DNA from: Paralichthys olivaceus
Taxonomy: Eukaryota; Chordata; Actinopteri; Pleuronectiformes; Paralichthyidae
DNA: 64,000 nt
Assembly: GCF_024713975.1 (NCBI RefSeq)
Contig: NC_091094.1
Location: 16,463,001 to 16,527,000, forward strand
Direction: 5' to 3'
This document shows positions 33,117 to 46,249 of the stretch, in pieces; the first letter of the stretch is position 1, and each line of letters begins with the position of its first letter. The notes under the pieces are model-generated. The model searched no databases. It saw only the letters and a program-made list of their open reading frames with translations, and was not told the origin of the DNA. Position numbers and translations under genes: made by a program.

Positions 33117-34546
33117 GTAAAGTTGACTTATTATTGATTTCTGTTGAAGAGAGGATGGAGTTTATTTATTCTAAATGTCTTTAATATTTCAGCTTTATTA
33201 GTTGTTACATATTTCTTTACTTTTTGAGAAGCCTTACAGCTTTGGTTTCCTAAAGTCAACAGGCAATGAATGAATTCGTCTCTTGAAAAAAAGAAAAACA
33301 CATAAAAGGCTTATCTTAATATCCTTCAGACGTCATTTAGCAAATAGCTGCTCACGCACGCAATGTGTGGCGAGACATTAATTTTTCAGGCTCTTTGGAA
33401 AAAGTCTATTTCAATTCAATCTGAGTCCTGTGTCACTGATCTGGGGGATGTCGATCTTTCATTTAATCCCATGGTCGCCGCTTCATCCGCGGAGCAAATC
33501 CTGCGATGGCCCAGATTGGAGTCCTGTCAGTGACTTTATCCCGCAGGGGCATTACCATTTCACAAGGTGACCAGGATTACCCCCAGAGAGAGGGGGGAGG
33601 GGGGGCAGAGGGGACAACAGATCATATCCATATATAAAGAAAAAGACTAAAAACAAATAGATAAAGAGGTGAAAGGTTTCGGCCAATCAGAAGTGCCTGG
33701 CTGAAGTGGGAACTGTCCGGTGCTGAAGCAGAAAATGTTATAGTTATATAATGTCTAACTAATGAGACTCTATATAACATATTCTTATTTAGTTTAACAC
33801 GTTTATGAGACTTTTTGTAACTTTCCTATATCTTGAAGGTCGAACTCTTTATCTGATCCACAAGGCCCACAGAGAAATACTGAATCATGTCCTTTTCTAC
33901 TGGCCTCAAAATATTATTGTAAAATACTTACCTTAAACCACAGACTCTAAAGTTAAGGAGTTAAGGTGGAACACCACACACCCCTGATTCTTATAAATTC
34001 ATTTTAAGTAACAACCCTTCACCTCAAACCATTGAAGAGTATGTATTGTTGTTTGATTTAAACTTAACTGAATACCACCGGTGCTTCAGCTTGGTGTAAA
34101 TTTATGTTGTGATATTTTACCTCATATATGTATCATCACACTAGATTTAAAACAAAACTTAAATATATATATATATTACATCATCATCATAAACATACTC
34201 TGGGCTTGTATGTTGAATTTAAATGAGTAAAGTTAATAGTACCTTTCAGATAATGTAAGACCAGCAGTTGGAAAGTTGCAAAAACCTGAATAATTCTTAT
34301 GGTCTCTGACAAATAAAATCAATCATCAAATTAGAGTTATACAATACAAAATTTACCCAGTACCACTCTGCATGGCTGAGATTCTGCAACACCATAAAAC
34401 TAAATCAATTTATAGTGGGATATGTCATATTGTCCCCAGTAACTTAATCCACAGATTAAATAAGTACAGAGAATTAAAAACACAAAGGGTTTACTGTTTA
34501 ATGTTTTTCTAAATACTTAATCTGTGATGTTTTCTCTTTTTTCTAG
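33117..34546 (+). other. neurod4: neurod4 intron 1
   Basis: A 1.4 kb intron in the 5'UTR. The first 500 bp contain GC-richer segments without obvious repeats (33410-33600); the rest is AT-rich with a (TA)n run near 34166. No gene is seen inside. Confidence 0.55.
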
Positions 34547-34552
34547 ATTACT

Positions 34553-35551
34553 ATGATGATTAAACCATATATGAGACAAGGTGAGGGAGAGGACGTCGTC
34601 AGCCCTCTGCAGTGGACGGATGAAGACATGAGCTCACCTGACGGAGAAGCGTCAGTCTCATCACATCACTACAGAGCAGGTGCAACAAACCAACAGGTCA
34701 GTGAGATGGGGAGCGAGGATGTAGAGGAAGACGATGATGATGAAGAGGAAGGCCAGGAGGATGAAAACAAGTCCAAACGACGAGGGCCCAAGAAAAAGCG
34801 CATGACCAAAGCTCGGCAGGAACGTTTCCGTGCTAGGCGTGTAAAGGCAAACGCCAGGGAGCGCTCACGCATGCATGGTCTGAATGATGCTCTGGAGAAC
34901 CTGCGCACCATCATGCCCTGTCACTCCAAAACCCAGAAGCTATCTAAGATCGAGACGTTACGGCTCGCCCGCAACTACATTTGCGCTCTGTCCGAGGCCC
35001 TGGAAGGGGGCCTGTCCACGGAGAGCAGGGCTTTCATGGAGACGCTGTGCAAGGGACTCTCACAGCCCACCTCCAACCTGGTAGCGGGCTGCTTGCAGCT
35101 GGGACCTTCTCCTGGTGGCGGGATGAGGCCTGAGGACAGACATGGTGTTCGGGCACCACCTACTCCTCTTGGTGGTGTGGTGAGCTACTCCTCTCCAGGT
35201 CTGCCTAGTCCGCCGTATGGCACTTTTGACTCTGCTCACCTGCTTCACCTGAGGGCGATTAAAGGAGGAGCGTACGAGAATCACTCGCCACACGAGTATA
35301 ACGGTGGTGGTGTGGGGACCCCTCCGTATGATGGCCCTCCTACGCCACCTCTGAGCATCAGCAGTAACCTGGTGCCCAAACAGGAGCCTTCACCTCATTA
35401 CCCACCCACACACCACTACTCCCCGTCCTCTTTGGAGCAGGGCCTGTATCAGACTCAGAGCAGCTATGATGTACACTTAGAGGGGGCATATGACGCCTAC
35501 CATCCACCGCACATGCCCCCCCGACATATGACCTCCATCTACAGAGACTGA
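34553..35551 (+). CDS. neurod4: NeuroD4 (ATH3), proneural bHLH transcription factor
   Basis: This nuclear E-box-binding factor, acting with E-proteins, drives neuronal differentiation. The whole 332-residue frame is in one exon whose acceptor ends at 34546; human NEUROD4 is 331. Two tandem ATGs open it (34553, 34556). In order: an acidic stretch (about 52-72), a basic nuclear-localisation segment ([20 protein letters not shown], 73-92), the bHLH (about 97-150, basic part [20 protein letters not shown]), then the Neuro_bHLH region ([20 protein letters not shown], 163-182). The next residues, LGP, are those of NEUROD4 rather than NEUROD1/2/6. The tail is Pro/Ser/Tyr-rich with [10 protein letters not shown] and PPTPPLSIS, both present in the human protein. 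Helix 2 reads [10 protein letters not shown] where the family has NYIWALSE. Confidence 0.95.
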   Translation: MMIKPYMRQGEGEDVVSPLQWTDEDMSSPDGEASVSSHHYRAGATNQQVSEMGSEDVEEDDDDEEEGQEDENKSKRRGPKKKRMTKARQERFRARRVKANARERSRMHGLNDALENLRTIMPCHSKTQKLSKIETLRLARNYICALSEALEGGLSTESRAFMETLCKGLSQPTSNLVAGCLQLGPSPGGGMRPEDRHGVRAPPTPLGGVVSYSSPGLPSPPYGTFDSAHLLHLRAIKGGAYENHSPHEYNGGGVGTPPYDGPPTPPLSISSNLVPKQEPSPHYPPTHHYSPSSLEQGLYQTQSSYDVHLEGAYDAYHPPHMPPRHMTSIYRD

Positions 35552-36245
35552 GGAGAGTCAGCAGAGTCAACACCCATCAATACACCCTGACTGATCCAGT
35601 CCACTCTGAACACTGACGTCTCTTGGACGTTAACACCGAGGGATCCATCTTGACTGCTTGTGGAAGAACAGTAGAAGAAAAATGGTTTAAAATGTGTGGA
35701 GAACTAGTTCTGCTGAACCTGACCCCAACCAATAAATGTTTTTAAAAACTGACGACCAAAAAAAAAGACTCCACAAGTCCCAACAGGAATCTTGCATTGT
35801 TACTGATATCAGCACTTCTTCTGTAGCTTTGGCAACATCAGATATTCTCCATAAATTAAAGTATTTTTTATTTATTCTCTAATTTAATATAGTGTATATG
35901 GACTTCTGTTCTGTTGTGTCTGCTTTCCCTTTTGTATATGTTTGTGGTCAGAGATTCTTTTTACTTTGTTTCGACTGATAATTTGTCTCTTACATTATGT
36001 GTCCACTCTTCTTTGTTAGTTTTGGTTATTTTGCACTCTACAGGTAGATGTCCTAGCATGACGTAGCTGATTTTTGGAAGGTATCTTCAGGAGGGATGGA
36101 GAGAAGTAAAAAAATAGGATCTCGGGATAACACTGTGAAAATCTAATTTCCAATAGATTTTGTATTGGATACTGTGTCTTTGTCTTTTTCATTTTGTTTC
36201 TTTTGGAAAAATTGATGTTGATTAAATATTAAAAATTCATTCAGT
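35552..36245 (+). other. neurod4: neurod4 3'UTR
   Basis: AT-rich sequence follows the stop codon. A first AATAAA is at 35731-35736 and an ATTAAA at 36221-36226, so two 3' ends are possible. There is no other gene in it. Confidence 0.55.
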
Positions 36246-37177
36246 CCATGGATTATTTTGTTGATGATAGATAGAGAGATATATAGAAAAAATAGAGAGA
36301 TAGAGAGATAGATTCAGTTTTATCAACCATCCACACTGAGGGATGTTTACTCGCTTCATTCTTCCTCAATTTTCTCTACAGATCTTGGGGGTTTAACTGC
36401 ACTAATCCTTCACTCGTCTTTTAATGAAAGGGCGGATGTGCGAGGCGGGATTGTAAGATAAAGATTTATGATTAACATGGCCGCCTGGTCAGACAGACTT
36501 CCTTCTTTACTGACACTGGGGCTAGTATATTAATCCTGATCTGGCATCTAATCAGACCACAGTTTAACAGTCACACATGTAATAAAACACGCCTGTACAT
36601 GTATATGCATAAAAACACACGCAAAGACAAACAGGAACATGCAAACTTATTCCAACCAGAGCTAATTGTATAGGAGCCAGACTTTCCCCTTTATTTGTAT
36701 GAGAGAATCTAATGATTAAAAGGGAAAAAGAAAACGCTTGATAGAAACAGGTGGAAAAATGAACAAATGATCGAGCTTGAAAACTTACTGTAAAAGTGGA
36801 GAAGACAATCAGAAAAAGTTCTCACCCGATTTAGAAGAGCCACTTGTTGTGATCCATGGTGCATGTTGGTCAGTGTAAAGGCCACCCACTGAGAGGTCAG
36901 TCCGAAGGGGTCACAAGGTCACACTGGGTCATGGCTCCCTGGTGGGAATGGTCTGAAAGGGTCATGGTCATCAGTTGCATCATCAGTGTGTTGGTATAAG
37001 TTTACATTTCTGTAAAATCTCTCCATGTGAAACAGTGGATGTTGGACGAGCATAACGTTAGACGTTGTATTCTGGATAAAATGCTCATAATCCTGATAAA
37101 CATGCTGATGAACATCCCACGCTTGACCTGCAACGGGAGGAATATACAGCTTTGTTTTCACAAGGATTAGTATAATC

Positions 37178-37239
<62 letters not shown>

Positions 37240-40200
37240 AGTGCATTTGCACTACTAACTTAAAGCAGCAGGATGAATAACAAAAACAGCTCTTTGGAGA
37301 CCCTCGATTATTTCCCAGATACCGCCTAGAATATTGTTTATTCAGCAACATGATAGATAGTGGAGCTATTTTTTTAAGGTGAAAAAAACCCATTTATCTT
37401 TTGAAAGGGGGACTTTTGCTCCTAATACAAAAGAGGGGTGCATTTGGCCTTTTTGACCCTTGACCCCTGTGATTGTGACTCTTATCTGAATGAGCCCAAG
37501 ATGGCAGCAGAGCTATATATCTCATGTGCTCCTGCCATATAGGCCAGGACACTTATGTAAAAGAGATTTTAATCTTAGTGAGGCAGTTTCCCAACTAAAT
37601 ACAATACATTTAGAGTATCTTGTCTTATGAATCATGACAATTTCAAAGGAGAATAATTGCAATTAATAGCTTTTGTCTTTCAGTTAGAGCAAAGCAGGTA
37701 AATTAAACAAGCAAAAACATAAAATGTGTCTATAGGCAGGGATACAATTCAACAAAGGAAAGACAGTTTACTTGGGTTTAAATAGAGCAGATCCAGTTAG
37801 TTAAAAATTAATCATGGAAAACATTGTGAGAAATGATAGACACAATAAAGTGTTCGAAAATAATTTCCTGCTTTATTATTTTAGTAAACTATCTATACTT
37901 CAACAAAAAATGTAGCATAATGTGTGTGTGTTTCATTGGATACATGTATGTTAATGCATGCATGTGCAGTCTATATGTGTCTGTTAGCTTGCACGCATCA
38001 TGTGCACATGGCCATGTCGTTTGGGATAAAACATTAAGCAGCTGATCGGAGCTCAGTGTCTGAATGGTTGCATTAAGTCACTAATCCTGAGGGGAGAGGG
38101 GCAGTGGGGGCAGCACTTCTTCATCTCTGACACTCAAAAGCCTGCAGTTATTGTGCTCTTATAACAACACAACGCATCATGTAACAGTCATCACTCAGAT
38201 AATTAAAAAAAAATAAAAAATGCGACATCAAGTTCAGGAAATTGGGCCCTTGATTGGCTAAAACTAGTGACCTAACTGTCAGAGGATGCATTCTCAGAAA
38301 TAAATCTGAAAATCAGGAAAGTAGAATCACACTGCCACCAAGTGGTGAAAGTAAAACCACTGGTTGGATGAAATATGAGCATTTAGCCACTAGGGGTCAC
38401 TATAACATAACCATACTGAAGTTGAGAGGTCAGACTGAGGCCTTCTACAGTGGAAATACAGTGAAACGCTCCTTTAACGCTCGGCTCTTCTGCAGATGAT
38501 TAGTGATTAAGATTCAGTCCTCTGTTTAACATATTTCACTGGAAAAACCCACCGGCCTCACAGAGAAAATCCCATATCTTTCAGCAATGTTGCATAATGT
38601 CGTGATGGTGCAGGTAGAGAGTGAATGAAACACCATTTGCTGAGCTCTCATCTGTTAAACACAGCGTGCCAGCAGTGTGAGTGAGGAGTGGGAATAGAAT
38701 TAACCTATTTACATGTAAACTGGTTGATGGAGTGTGTTTGGATGTGAATAATCAGGCTAATGAAGGTACCTGGGGACTCGGCTCTGTCAGAAGTCTGCAT
38801 GCTGTCCTCTCCATCCAGCCAGCGATCGTATCAAACTCTGTAATTATTTACCGTGAAAGGACATGAAAAGGGATTAATCAAGGAAATCTGACTGATTAAA
38901 TCTTCAAAAGCGGCACAGAAATGCAAAGGCTAATAGGGAAGAGAGATGGAGGGATGATAGTGCTCTTATCCTTGAGATGGAAAAAGGAAGAACAAAAACA
39001 GACAAGCCTCATCAGGACAGCTGGCACAAACGGAAGAGCAGAAGCCAAATAACACAACTGGCACCATAGGAAGTACAACTCCTGTTGGAGTTTAACATTA
39101 TTGTTTGATAAATTTCTCTTTGATTCTGTGAGACTGTCCTCGCTTTCACAGATTATGAGACAAATGATGTGTTCTCTGACGATGCTGATGTAAAATGTAG
39201 AATCCAACACTCAATTGTTTTAGTTCTATAAGAAAAAGAAAGAGCTGAATTGTTGTTGTCAACTGTCAACACAAAGGTTATGGTCAATGTGACTTCATCG
39301 GGGATCAGATTTGAAGAAGGAGCAGTTTTATATTGAAGCCACACACTGTGAAGACTAATTGAAGCCACAAAATACATGAGATATCAACACTGACATAAAC
39401 ATTCATAAAATGAGAAAGACAACATATCAATGGGAAACTAGAAGGATACTCTGAGAGACTGACTGGCCATCGTATCACCACATTGTATATATATGTATTG
39501 TGATCACACACAGACATATATACACACACATATATATACTTTGTGTATATATATACACACACACATATAATGCATATATATGTATATTGTTTTGAGCTCT
39601 GCAGTATTAACACATATTTCCATACCTCTTTTAAGGGAAATACATCTTTTTACTTATATTTATATTATGTATTATAATTTCCATACAGAATATTTGCTTC
39701 ATATCAACACTAGAATGTTATTGATTTTAAAGAAAACAGGGTGTCATACTGAAGAATGACCATAAATGTGGTGTCGGATTATTTACCTTGTATGACCTCT
39801 GCCTGGAGACAGAAATCCCCTGCCTCAGTGTTTGTATGGTTAAGTTGTGCTTATATATAGTGAGACAAATGTCAACAGTTAGGTGAAGAGAGCGCCAGGA
39901 AAAATGTAACTGCGTGTTTGTGGCCGGCAGCAGTTTAATTTGATGCTTGGATGAACTGTTACGTTGTTCCAAACTGCTTGTTTGAAGAGCCACATATAGA
40001 TCAGACACAGATACAGACGTTATGAATGTAATGGTGAGAAGTCTTGTAAAAATCGCACTGCAAAGAGAGAGAGAATAATTTAGAGCGATGAGAATGACCC
40101 TGAGACAGGGTGTGTGTGTGTGTGTAACTGTATGCTCTTGGTGAAATGTGCTTACTACAAAAGTTTGCTGTCCTTCCCCACAGTCCCATAACCTGACCCC

Positions 40201-41950
40201 TATGAGGCATGTTACCAGAAGGTGTTTGTGTCTGTTAGTGTATGTGTGTGTGTTTATGTGTGTGTCCATATTATGTAAATGAAATGAACGAGAAGCTGTC
40301 CGCCTCAAACCGGGATGAGAGTTTACAGAGGCTTCTCCTACTCAGGAGTGTCCCTGCCAAGCCGGGAAGGAGCCATCTCTGTTTTTATTGCAAACATTAA
40401 ACACTTTGTTTAATGTCTCATTTACACGAGAGCTCTTCACACACTGAACATCAGTTAACTGTCCATATCGCTTTGATGGGCTGCACTTAAACCTACAATC
40501 CCTCTCCATATTCTGTAATGCAGGGGGCGTAGAGCTGGGGATTTAGAGCACATCAGAATTCGACTGACATTTAGTCGACATTGCACCATGCGTCAATCTC
40601 ACCTCGGCCCTCTCGTCCTGATCCTCCACCTAATACTTTCCTACCTCTCTGAACATCATTTGCAAGCACATTTATGATATCCGATCTGAATTTACGCCTT
40701 AAATGGTGGCAAGGAGGAATCAACATGCTCACACAAGGGATTCCCACAGTATCATGTTAGTGAATTTTGTGCGACTGTGTTCATATCACAGCCATTCGCA
40801 TTTATCCTCCATCGTTCCAGCTATCCCAGGGCCTCACGTCGGCTATTTCATTGGACGACAAACTGAAACATGTATTGGTTCTCTGAGTGCTTGGGGCTTT
40901 CAGTGGATCAGTATTTTAAAGGAGGCCATGCAGTCACTGTAAAATTTGCCTCATGATGTTTAATTCACTGTGAGATCTGTGTTGGACAAAAAAGCAACAG
41001 TCACAGGAGGCTGTCACTCAGAGATCTGCTAGAAATTAGATAAAAAAAGGAACACTATGACTTTTTATTATGTTTGCAAGCAGAATTCCACAAACACTAC
41101 TGAACAGAATACTTGGAAAACTGTTGGGTCAGGAAAGAAGTCATTACATTTCGGTGTGGATTCAGATCAGGGGACAAGATTGTCTTTCCCCTTTAATGCT
41201 GTGAGATTTTCAACATTTTCATTGATTTCTTTGGGATTCATTCATTCTTGATGAGGCAAGTTTAGTGGACTGACACTTATGAGTAATAAAAACCATGATC
41301 TAGTGAATTTAAATGTGGGCCTTGATGGGGGAATGCCCTCTACTGGGAGCCATTCTAGTTGAGTCATGGTTTAAATGGTTTCATGACATGCGCCATCTAT
41401 CATTAGAAACACAGACTGTTTAACATAGCTGAGACAAAAGGGAACACATTTTCAAATCAAACCAAAAAAAGGCACTTGTTTCATCCCACAATCATGTTTC
41501 CCTTTACCTCACCATGTCAACATATTCTTCCTCCCCCTCATGTTGCTCAAGTTTCTACAACTTCCTCCTCTTCCTCAAGAGCACAAACCCTCCAACCCTC
41601 TGCTCCGCCATCCGTCACCGTGGCCCCCCCCCGCCGTCCTGCCCCTCCCGCTCCCTACATTCTCTCTCTGCCTGTATCTCCCTCCTTCTACAGTTGTCCT
41701 CACATATTAGGTTCCCCCCCGCCCTGAGGAGCTGAACTAGCCTGTGGAATCTCGTGCACTTGTTTCCTTCGGCTCCCTGGAAAGAGTTGGCAGCATGAGG
41801 GGAAAACAGAGAGAGGAAGTGATTGTGAGGAAGATGAAGAAGCTGAACATCCAGGCGCCTGATGTTTGATGCAGCCTCTGTTGTGAACATGTGGCTGCAT
41901 GCACAGAGACTTTCCCTCTCCACTCTCCAGCTGACTGGTCTGAGCTCTGC
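36246..41950. other. neurod4-znf385a intergenic region
   Basis: No gene is recognised. It holds GATA-like and AT/AC microsatellites (36267-36312, 39480-39590) and a long (TG)n array (37180-37235). Several stretches look unique and CNE-like (36380-36780, 38500-38960, 40420-40960). A pyrimidine-rich tract at 41500-41730 opens a Ser/Pro-rich frame that I reject as a gene. Whether any stretch is conserved cannot be judged without alignment. Confidence 0.45.
37180..37235. repeat. (TG)28 microsatellite
   Basis: An uninterrupted dinucleotide array of about 56 bp, likely polymorphic. Confidence 0.95.
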
Positions 41951-42122
41951 ACTCATGTCGCTCAGTGCTACTTCATTCATCTCTCCACATTAACGTGAGC
42001 GTACTGTTTACGTTCAAAGAGGACCTCTGCCTGTTTTAACTCAACGCTGGCTGACACACTGACCTGTGGAGTGTCTATTGGACAGGGCATCTGGATCATC
42101 TGGAGGAGAACAGAGGCGACCA

Positions 42123-42135
42123 ATGTGGGGCTCAG
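42123..42135 (+). CDS. znf385a: Candidate upstream alternative first coding exon of znf385a (MWGS)
   Basis: ATG TGG GGC TCA G followed by gtaaga gives 13 coding bases, phase 1, and a consensus donor. The downstream coding exon (58792) begins with the two bases needed to finish a Gly codon, so splicing would give M-W-G-S-G-S-V-N-R-P in frame. The preceding 150 bp look like a leader. The exon is 4.7 kb upstream of the main first exon. It is inferred from donor and phase only, with no transcript evidence. Confidence 0.35.
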
Positions 42136-43059
42136 GTAAGATCATAACCGACTACCTAGCAAAGCACAACCACCCACCACCGTGAGCATTCCTCCTTTGA
42201 TCACTTTAAAATGAAGCGAGGAGCCAGATAAGCCCAGATCTTCTCATTATTGCAATATTCAGAGCAGAAATAAAGAGCGAGTGACAGTCTTAACATGGGG
42301 CTTTGAAGGCTTCTCTCTCTTTGATGAGTCTCCTGCAAACATCAGCACTCAGTCAGTCAGACAACACTTTTAGACCTGACCTGACCCCCGACCTTTCATC
42401 GCTCTAATGCGGAGAAGGAATGATGGAATGAAGGGAGGGGGAACAGGGAAAATGGAGAAAGAAAGTTATATTAGGCTTGAATAGGAGGGGCATTGTCTGT
42501 GCACTTTAACACAAGGGGAAAAAAGTGGAAGAACGTAACCTCAGTGGGATTCCTGCTGGATTAAAAAAAACAATAAAACTGCAAAATAAGGACTTGTATT
42601 TGGTTGAAAACCTGCCAGGGCAGTAAAGGGAGCCGTGATTTCATCTTGCAGGTGTTTACATTTTAAGTTTCAAATGATTGTGGAGGGTCAGCATGAACTG
42701 CTTGAAAAAAAAAAAAGTTTTCGTTTGTGCAGGTTAATTATTTTGAGTATCTTTGCCTCGAGCATGCTGAACTTTTATCAGGTCATATATGTTGAAATGT
42801 GTCTGGTTATAATAAAGGAGCAAGTCATTTGAGAGATTACATGCTGATCTGAGTTTTGCAAAGGATTCCATCAGGCATCATGATTAAGTCATCAGTGGCT
42901 TTCATGAAACATTTATTTTGTTAAATTGCTTCCTGTAAAACTACTCATCTGGGAAATTATTTTGGCAAGTTTGACCAAACAAACTTAAAAGAAATTAAGT
43001 GATTCAAGGTCACTTTTCTATGAACTTTCAACCACTCTCCCTGCCTTCCTTAGCAGATG

Positions 43060-43290
43060 GAGTTGACTCCCCTTACGAAACCACATTTAAATTCACAAGA
43101 TCCATAAATTATTCTCAGAGAAATCAACAAAATTGTTGAAAAAAGCCCAGTCTCACAATGTTAAAGAAAGTGAAGAGAAAATCCTGGATCAACATCGACT
43201 CGCCAAGTATCATAGAAATCTCTTCAGTAGTTTTGCATAATCCTGCTAACATACAAACGAATTCTAAAGAAAACATAAATCCTTGGCAGC
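43060..43290 (-). repeat. Interspersed repeat, 'CCGCCAAGG' family
   Basis: It contains acgaaaccacatttaaattc, ccataaattattctcagag, gccaagtatcatagaaatc and agttttgcataatcctgct, in the order of the other reverse-oriented copies. Confidence 0.6.
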
Positions 43291-44694
43291 AGTAATTTAT
43301 ATAATATAGCATATAATATAATGTAGATAGAAACTGAGGAACATTTTATTTGTTTTAAAGAATTGTGCCAGTATTAGCAGAGCCCTAAACCATAACCAGT
43401 AAAGCCCATTCTACAACAAAACCCTCTTTTATATGAATTTCTGTCCTCACAATACCGAGACGTGTTTAGTCCAGTGTGTGAGTGTATTTATGTCCAGACA
43501 GTCGTTCCCAGCCTACATTCTAACGACACCTATTTTAATCTCTGAGGTGCAGTTCGCAGCCGCTCTGTGTCTGCAGTGCACTCGCAGTGTCAAATTGATT
43601 TACAACCAAACACAGCTGGCTGCTTCTCAGTCAGTGTGTCCAGTCAGTCAGGCTCAGTCCACTTCATCTCCGAAACAACTGAAACCTTTGACCACAATTC
43701 AACTGGTTAAAAAACAAACAAACATTACATTATAACATCAGATATAATTAGGATTCATATTGCAGGATAAAGAAAAGTTGAGTCTTTCATAAGCAGCTCT
43801 CATCTTCAAATATTTGTCTATTTGACCTCTTTCAGAGATAAGTGGAAGACTTAACACAGTAATTTCAGATGAAGACTTCAATTGAGAGATTGGCAGGACT
43901 CCTCAGGACTCACTGCTAATGATCACTGCAAAAATTAGAGTTTAACAAGCCTGTCGACACAGTTATGACCTCCTGGGGCCGTATGAGAGGGTGATAGGAT
44001 GGTAAGAGATCACATGCAAATATTCAAACACACAAGCACACACACCCACACTGTATTGCTCAATACATTTGGGGTATGCGTATTTAATACTGTATGGGCT
44101 ATATGAAGACTGTAACTCTACCTCTATTCCCTCTGTATAATAACTGTACTCTGGTACTTTTGGAGAACATCTTGCATTGCTCACAAGACCATAAACTACA
44201 GCACTAACATACATTAAAACATAGATTCCAAATGTTTGTGGTACCAAGAAATATTAAAAGAAGAATTTAAGTTTTCAGATGAATCAGAGCTTTATTATAA
44301 AACCAGAGTATGTTTTGTTGTAAAATATTGTACCACAGACACTTAGCCCAAAGAGCTAGTAAATCCCTTCTCATTGAAATCAGTTGTTTTTTGAACAAGT
44401 CAAAGTGAAACCAATAAAGCAGAGCTTGGAAGCTACTGCAACAAATCTGATCCTTGAAACATATATGAACCTCTCACAAAATGTTTTGCCTTTTGTAGTT
44501 TGAACAAAACCTTTTAAAAGAAAGGAAGAAAGGGAAAGGTTTGTGGAAAGTCTATGTAAATAAGGTCATTGTGGTTCTTCAAATCAAAACATTTTAAATG
44601 AATTTTTAAAAAATGTACTAAATGTTATATTAAACATAAAGATATCAATTTAATGTTTTCATTTATTATAAATATACCATGCTTTTCCATTTTT

Positions 44695-45240
44695 AATAGG
44701 GTTTTGTGAGGTCACTGTGATCTTGACCTTTGACATCCAATTTATTAAATCACTCTTGACTCCCAGTGGATGTTTTTGCCAGATGTAATGAAATGCCCTG
44801 CAGGTGTTCCTGATACATCACACTCACAAGAACATGAAGTCACAGTGACCTTGACCTTTAAACCTTCGACCACCAAAATCTTTATTTATTCATAAATCCA
44901 ACTGGATGTTTGCACCAAATTTAAAGAAAAACTAAGTAGGTTTTTCTAAGGGTGCAGTGACTTTGCCCTTTGACCACCAAATGCAAAGGCCAATCGAACA
45001 TTTCTACCCAATTGTAAAAAACTTACATTGACATGTGTCTGAAATATCGTGTTCACAGTCTAAAATTACATTTTGTGAGGTCACAGCGACTTTTGACCAT
45101 TTGAGTCCAACTGGATGTTTGCACTAAATTCAAAGAATTCCTTTAAGGTGCTCTTTAGATATCGTGTTCACATTAATGGGACAGACAAAAGAAAGAATGA
45201 ATAGACAACCCAAAAACATAATTCCACAGAGGCAAAAAAA
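44695..45240. repeat. Repeat with internal 'gtgaggtcacagtgacc' units
   Basis: At least three to four imperfect units share gtgaggtca / gtgaccttgacctttgacc and ccaactggatgtttgcacc, and end with atcgtgttcacattaatggg acagacaaa. This matches a very common teleost repeat by memory. The units carry many AGGTCA half-sites; for example GTGACCTTGACCTTT at 44845-44859. Confidence 0.65.
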
Positions 45241-45658
45241 AACCCACACTGCCACCTTGTAGACCAACATCTCCACTGCTCATGTTCGGTAAAACCATTG
45301 CCCTGACAGAAAAACTGGCTCGTTTAGTAAAAGCTCATTCTTTCACAGCCACAAATGCATACACTATATTCAGTAAGTCCAGCAATAACATCCTTGTTGT
45401 CTAACACAGCATTGCTCCCTCTGAGAACCAGTTTTAGTTTTACCATTACCCCCCCAAGAGACAGACACACACATGCAGGATGGTGTGTCACCTGAGTCCA
45501 GTGGTCCGGTTTCTATTTTCCATGGTGACATCCATTAAAGTCATGCTGTGTCTCCCCTGCAACCTCAGACAGCCACATTAGCACCTGGCCCATTGACCAC
45601 AACAATACGCCTTACTGCATTATTCAGCCCGAGTCTACTAATGAGGAAACCTTATCTG

Positions 45659-45723
<65 letters not shown>
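45659..45723. repeat. (CA)n microsatellite, about 32 units
   Basis: A perfect CA array about 590 bp upstream of the znf385a proximal promoter. Confidence 0.95.
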
Positions 45724-45725
<2 letters not shown>

Positions 45726-46249
45726 CTTCATCCTGTCGCTTCACCACATCTTCCACATTTCCTCACCTTACGCTTTCATCCTCAAGTCAGTCTGCGTTAA
45801 CCTCATTCTCTCCTCCCCTCCTGCCAACGCTTCATCGAGTCTCTAGAGCTGTCAGTCTCCATCCAACCTCATGTGTCTGCTTTTCTTTTTGTTCTTTTCT
45901 CACCCCTGTCTGGGACAGCAACCACAGTGTAAACTCTGTCAGCAATTTTTCTAAGTATTTGTCTGATCTCTGTGAAGACAGGTAGAAAGGTAGACCAGAG
46001 GGGATACCAAGCCCTGATTTAGGAGGGGGTATGTTTGTGAGGAGACAATGTACCCAAGTCAGTTTCAGATGCCGTGGATGTGAAGCACGAGGCAGAGATG
46101 AAGTGAGACAAGCAGACATGAGAGAAAAAAAGGTCATCAATAGTAAACGGCAGAGAAGGCTGACGGAGAGAGGGGGAGAGCAGAATCGACAGCAGCATTA
46201 TCACTCTGCCTCCTAATTCAAACACCCCAAGAAAGAGCTCAGCACCGCC

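Noticed and set aside
36267-36312. GATA/GAGA run considered as a CRISPR-like or regulatory array
   Set aside because: Simple impure microsatellite, no spacer structure; vertebrate context rules out CRISPR.
37531-37542. Possible SRF CArG box (ccatatagg)
   Set aside because: Only five A/T bases between CC and GG; the consensus needs six.
41476-41735. Ser/Pro-rich frames on +
   Set aside because: They arise from a pyrimidine-rich tract; no domain, no splice context, low complexity.
45548-45985. 145-codon frame on +
   Set aside because: Built around a 64-bp CA array (His-Thr run); no coding signature.
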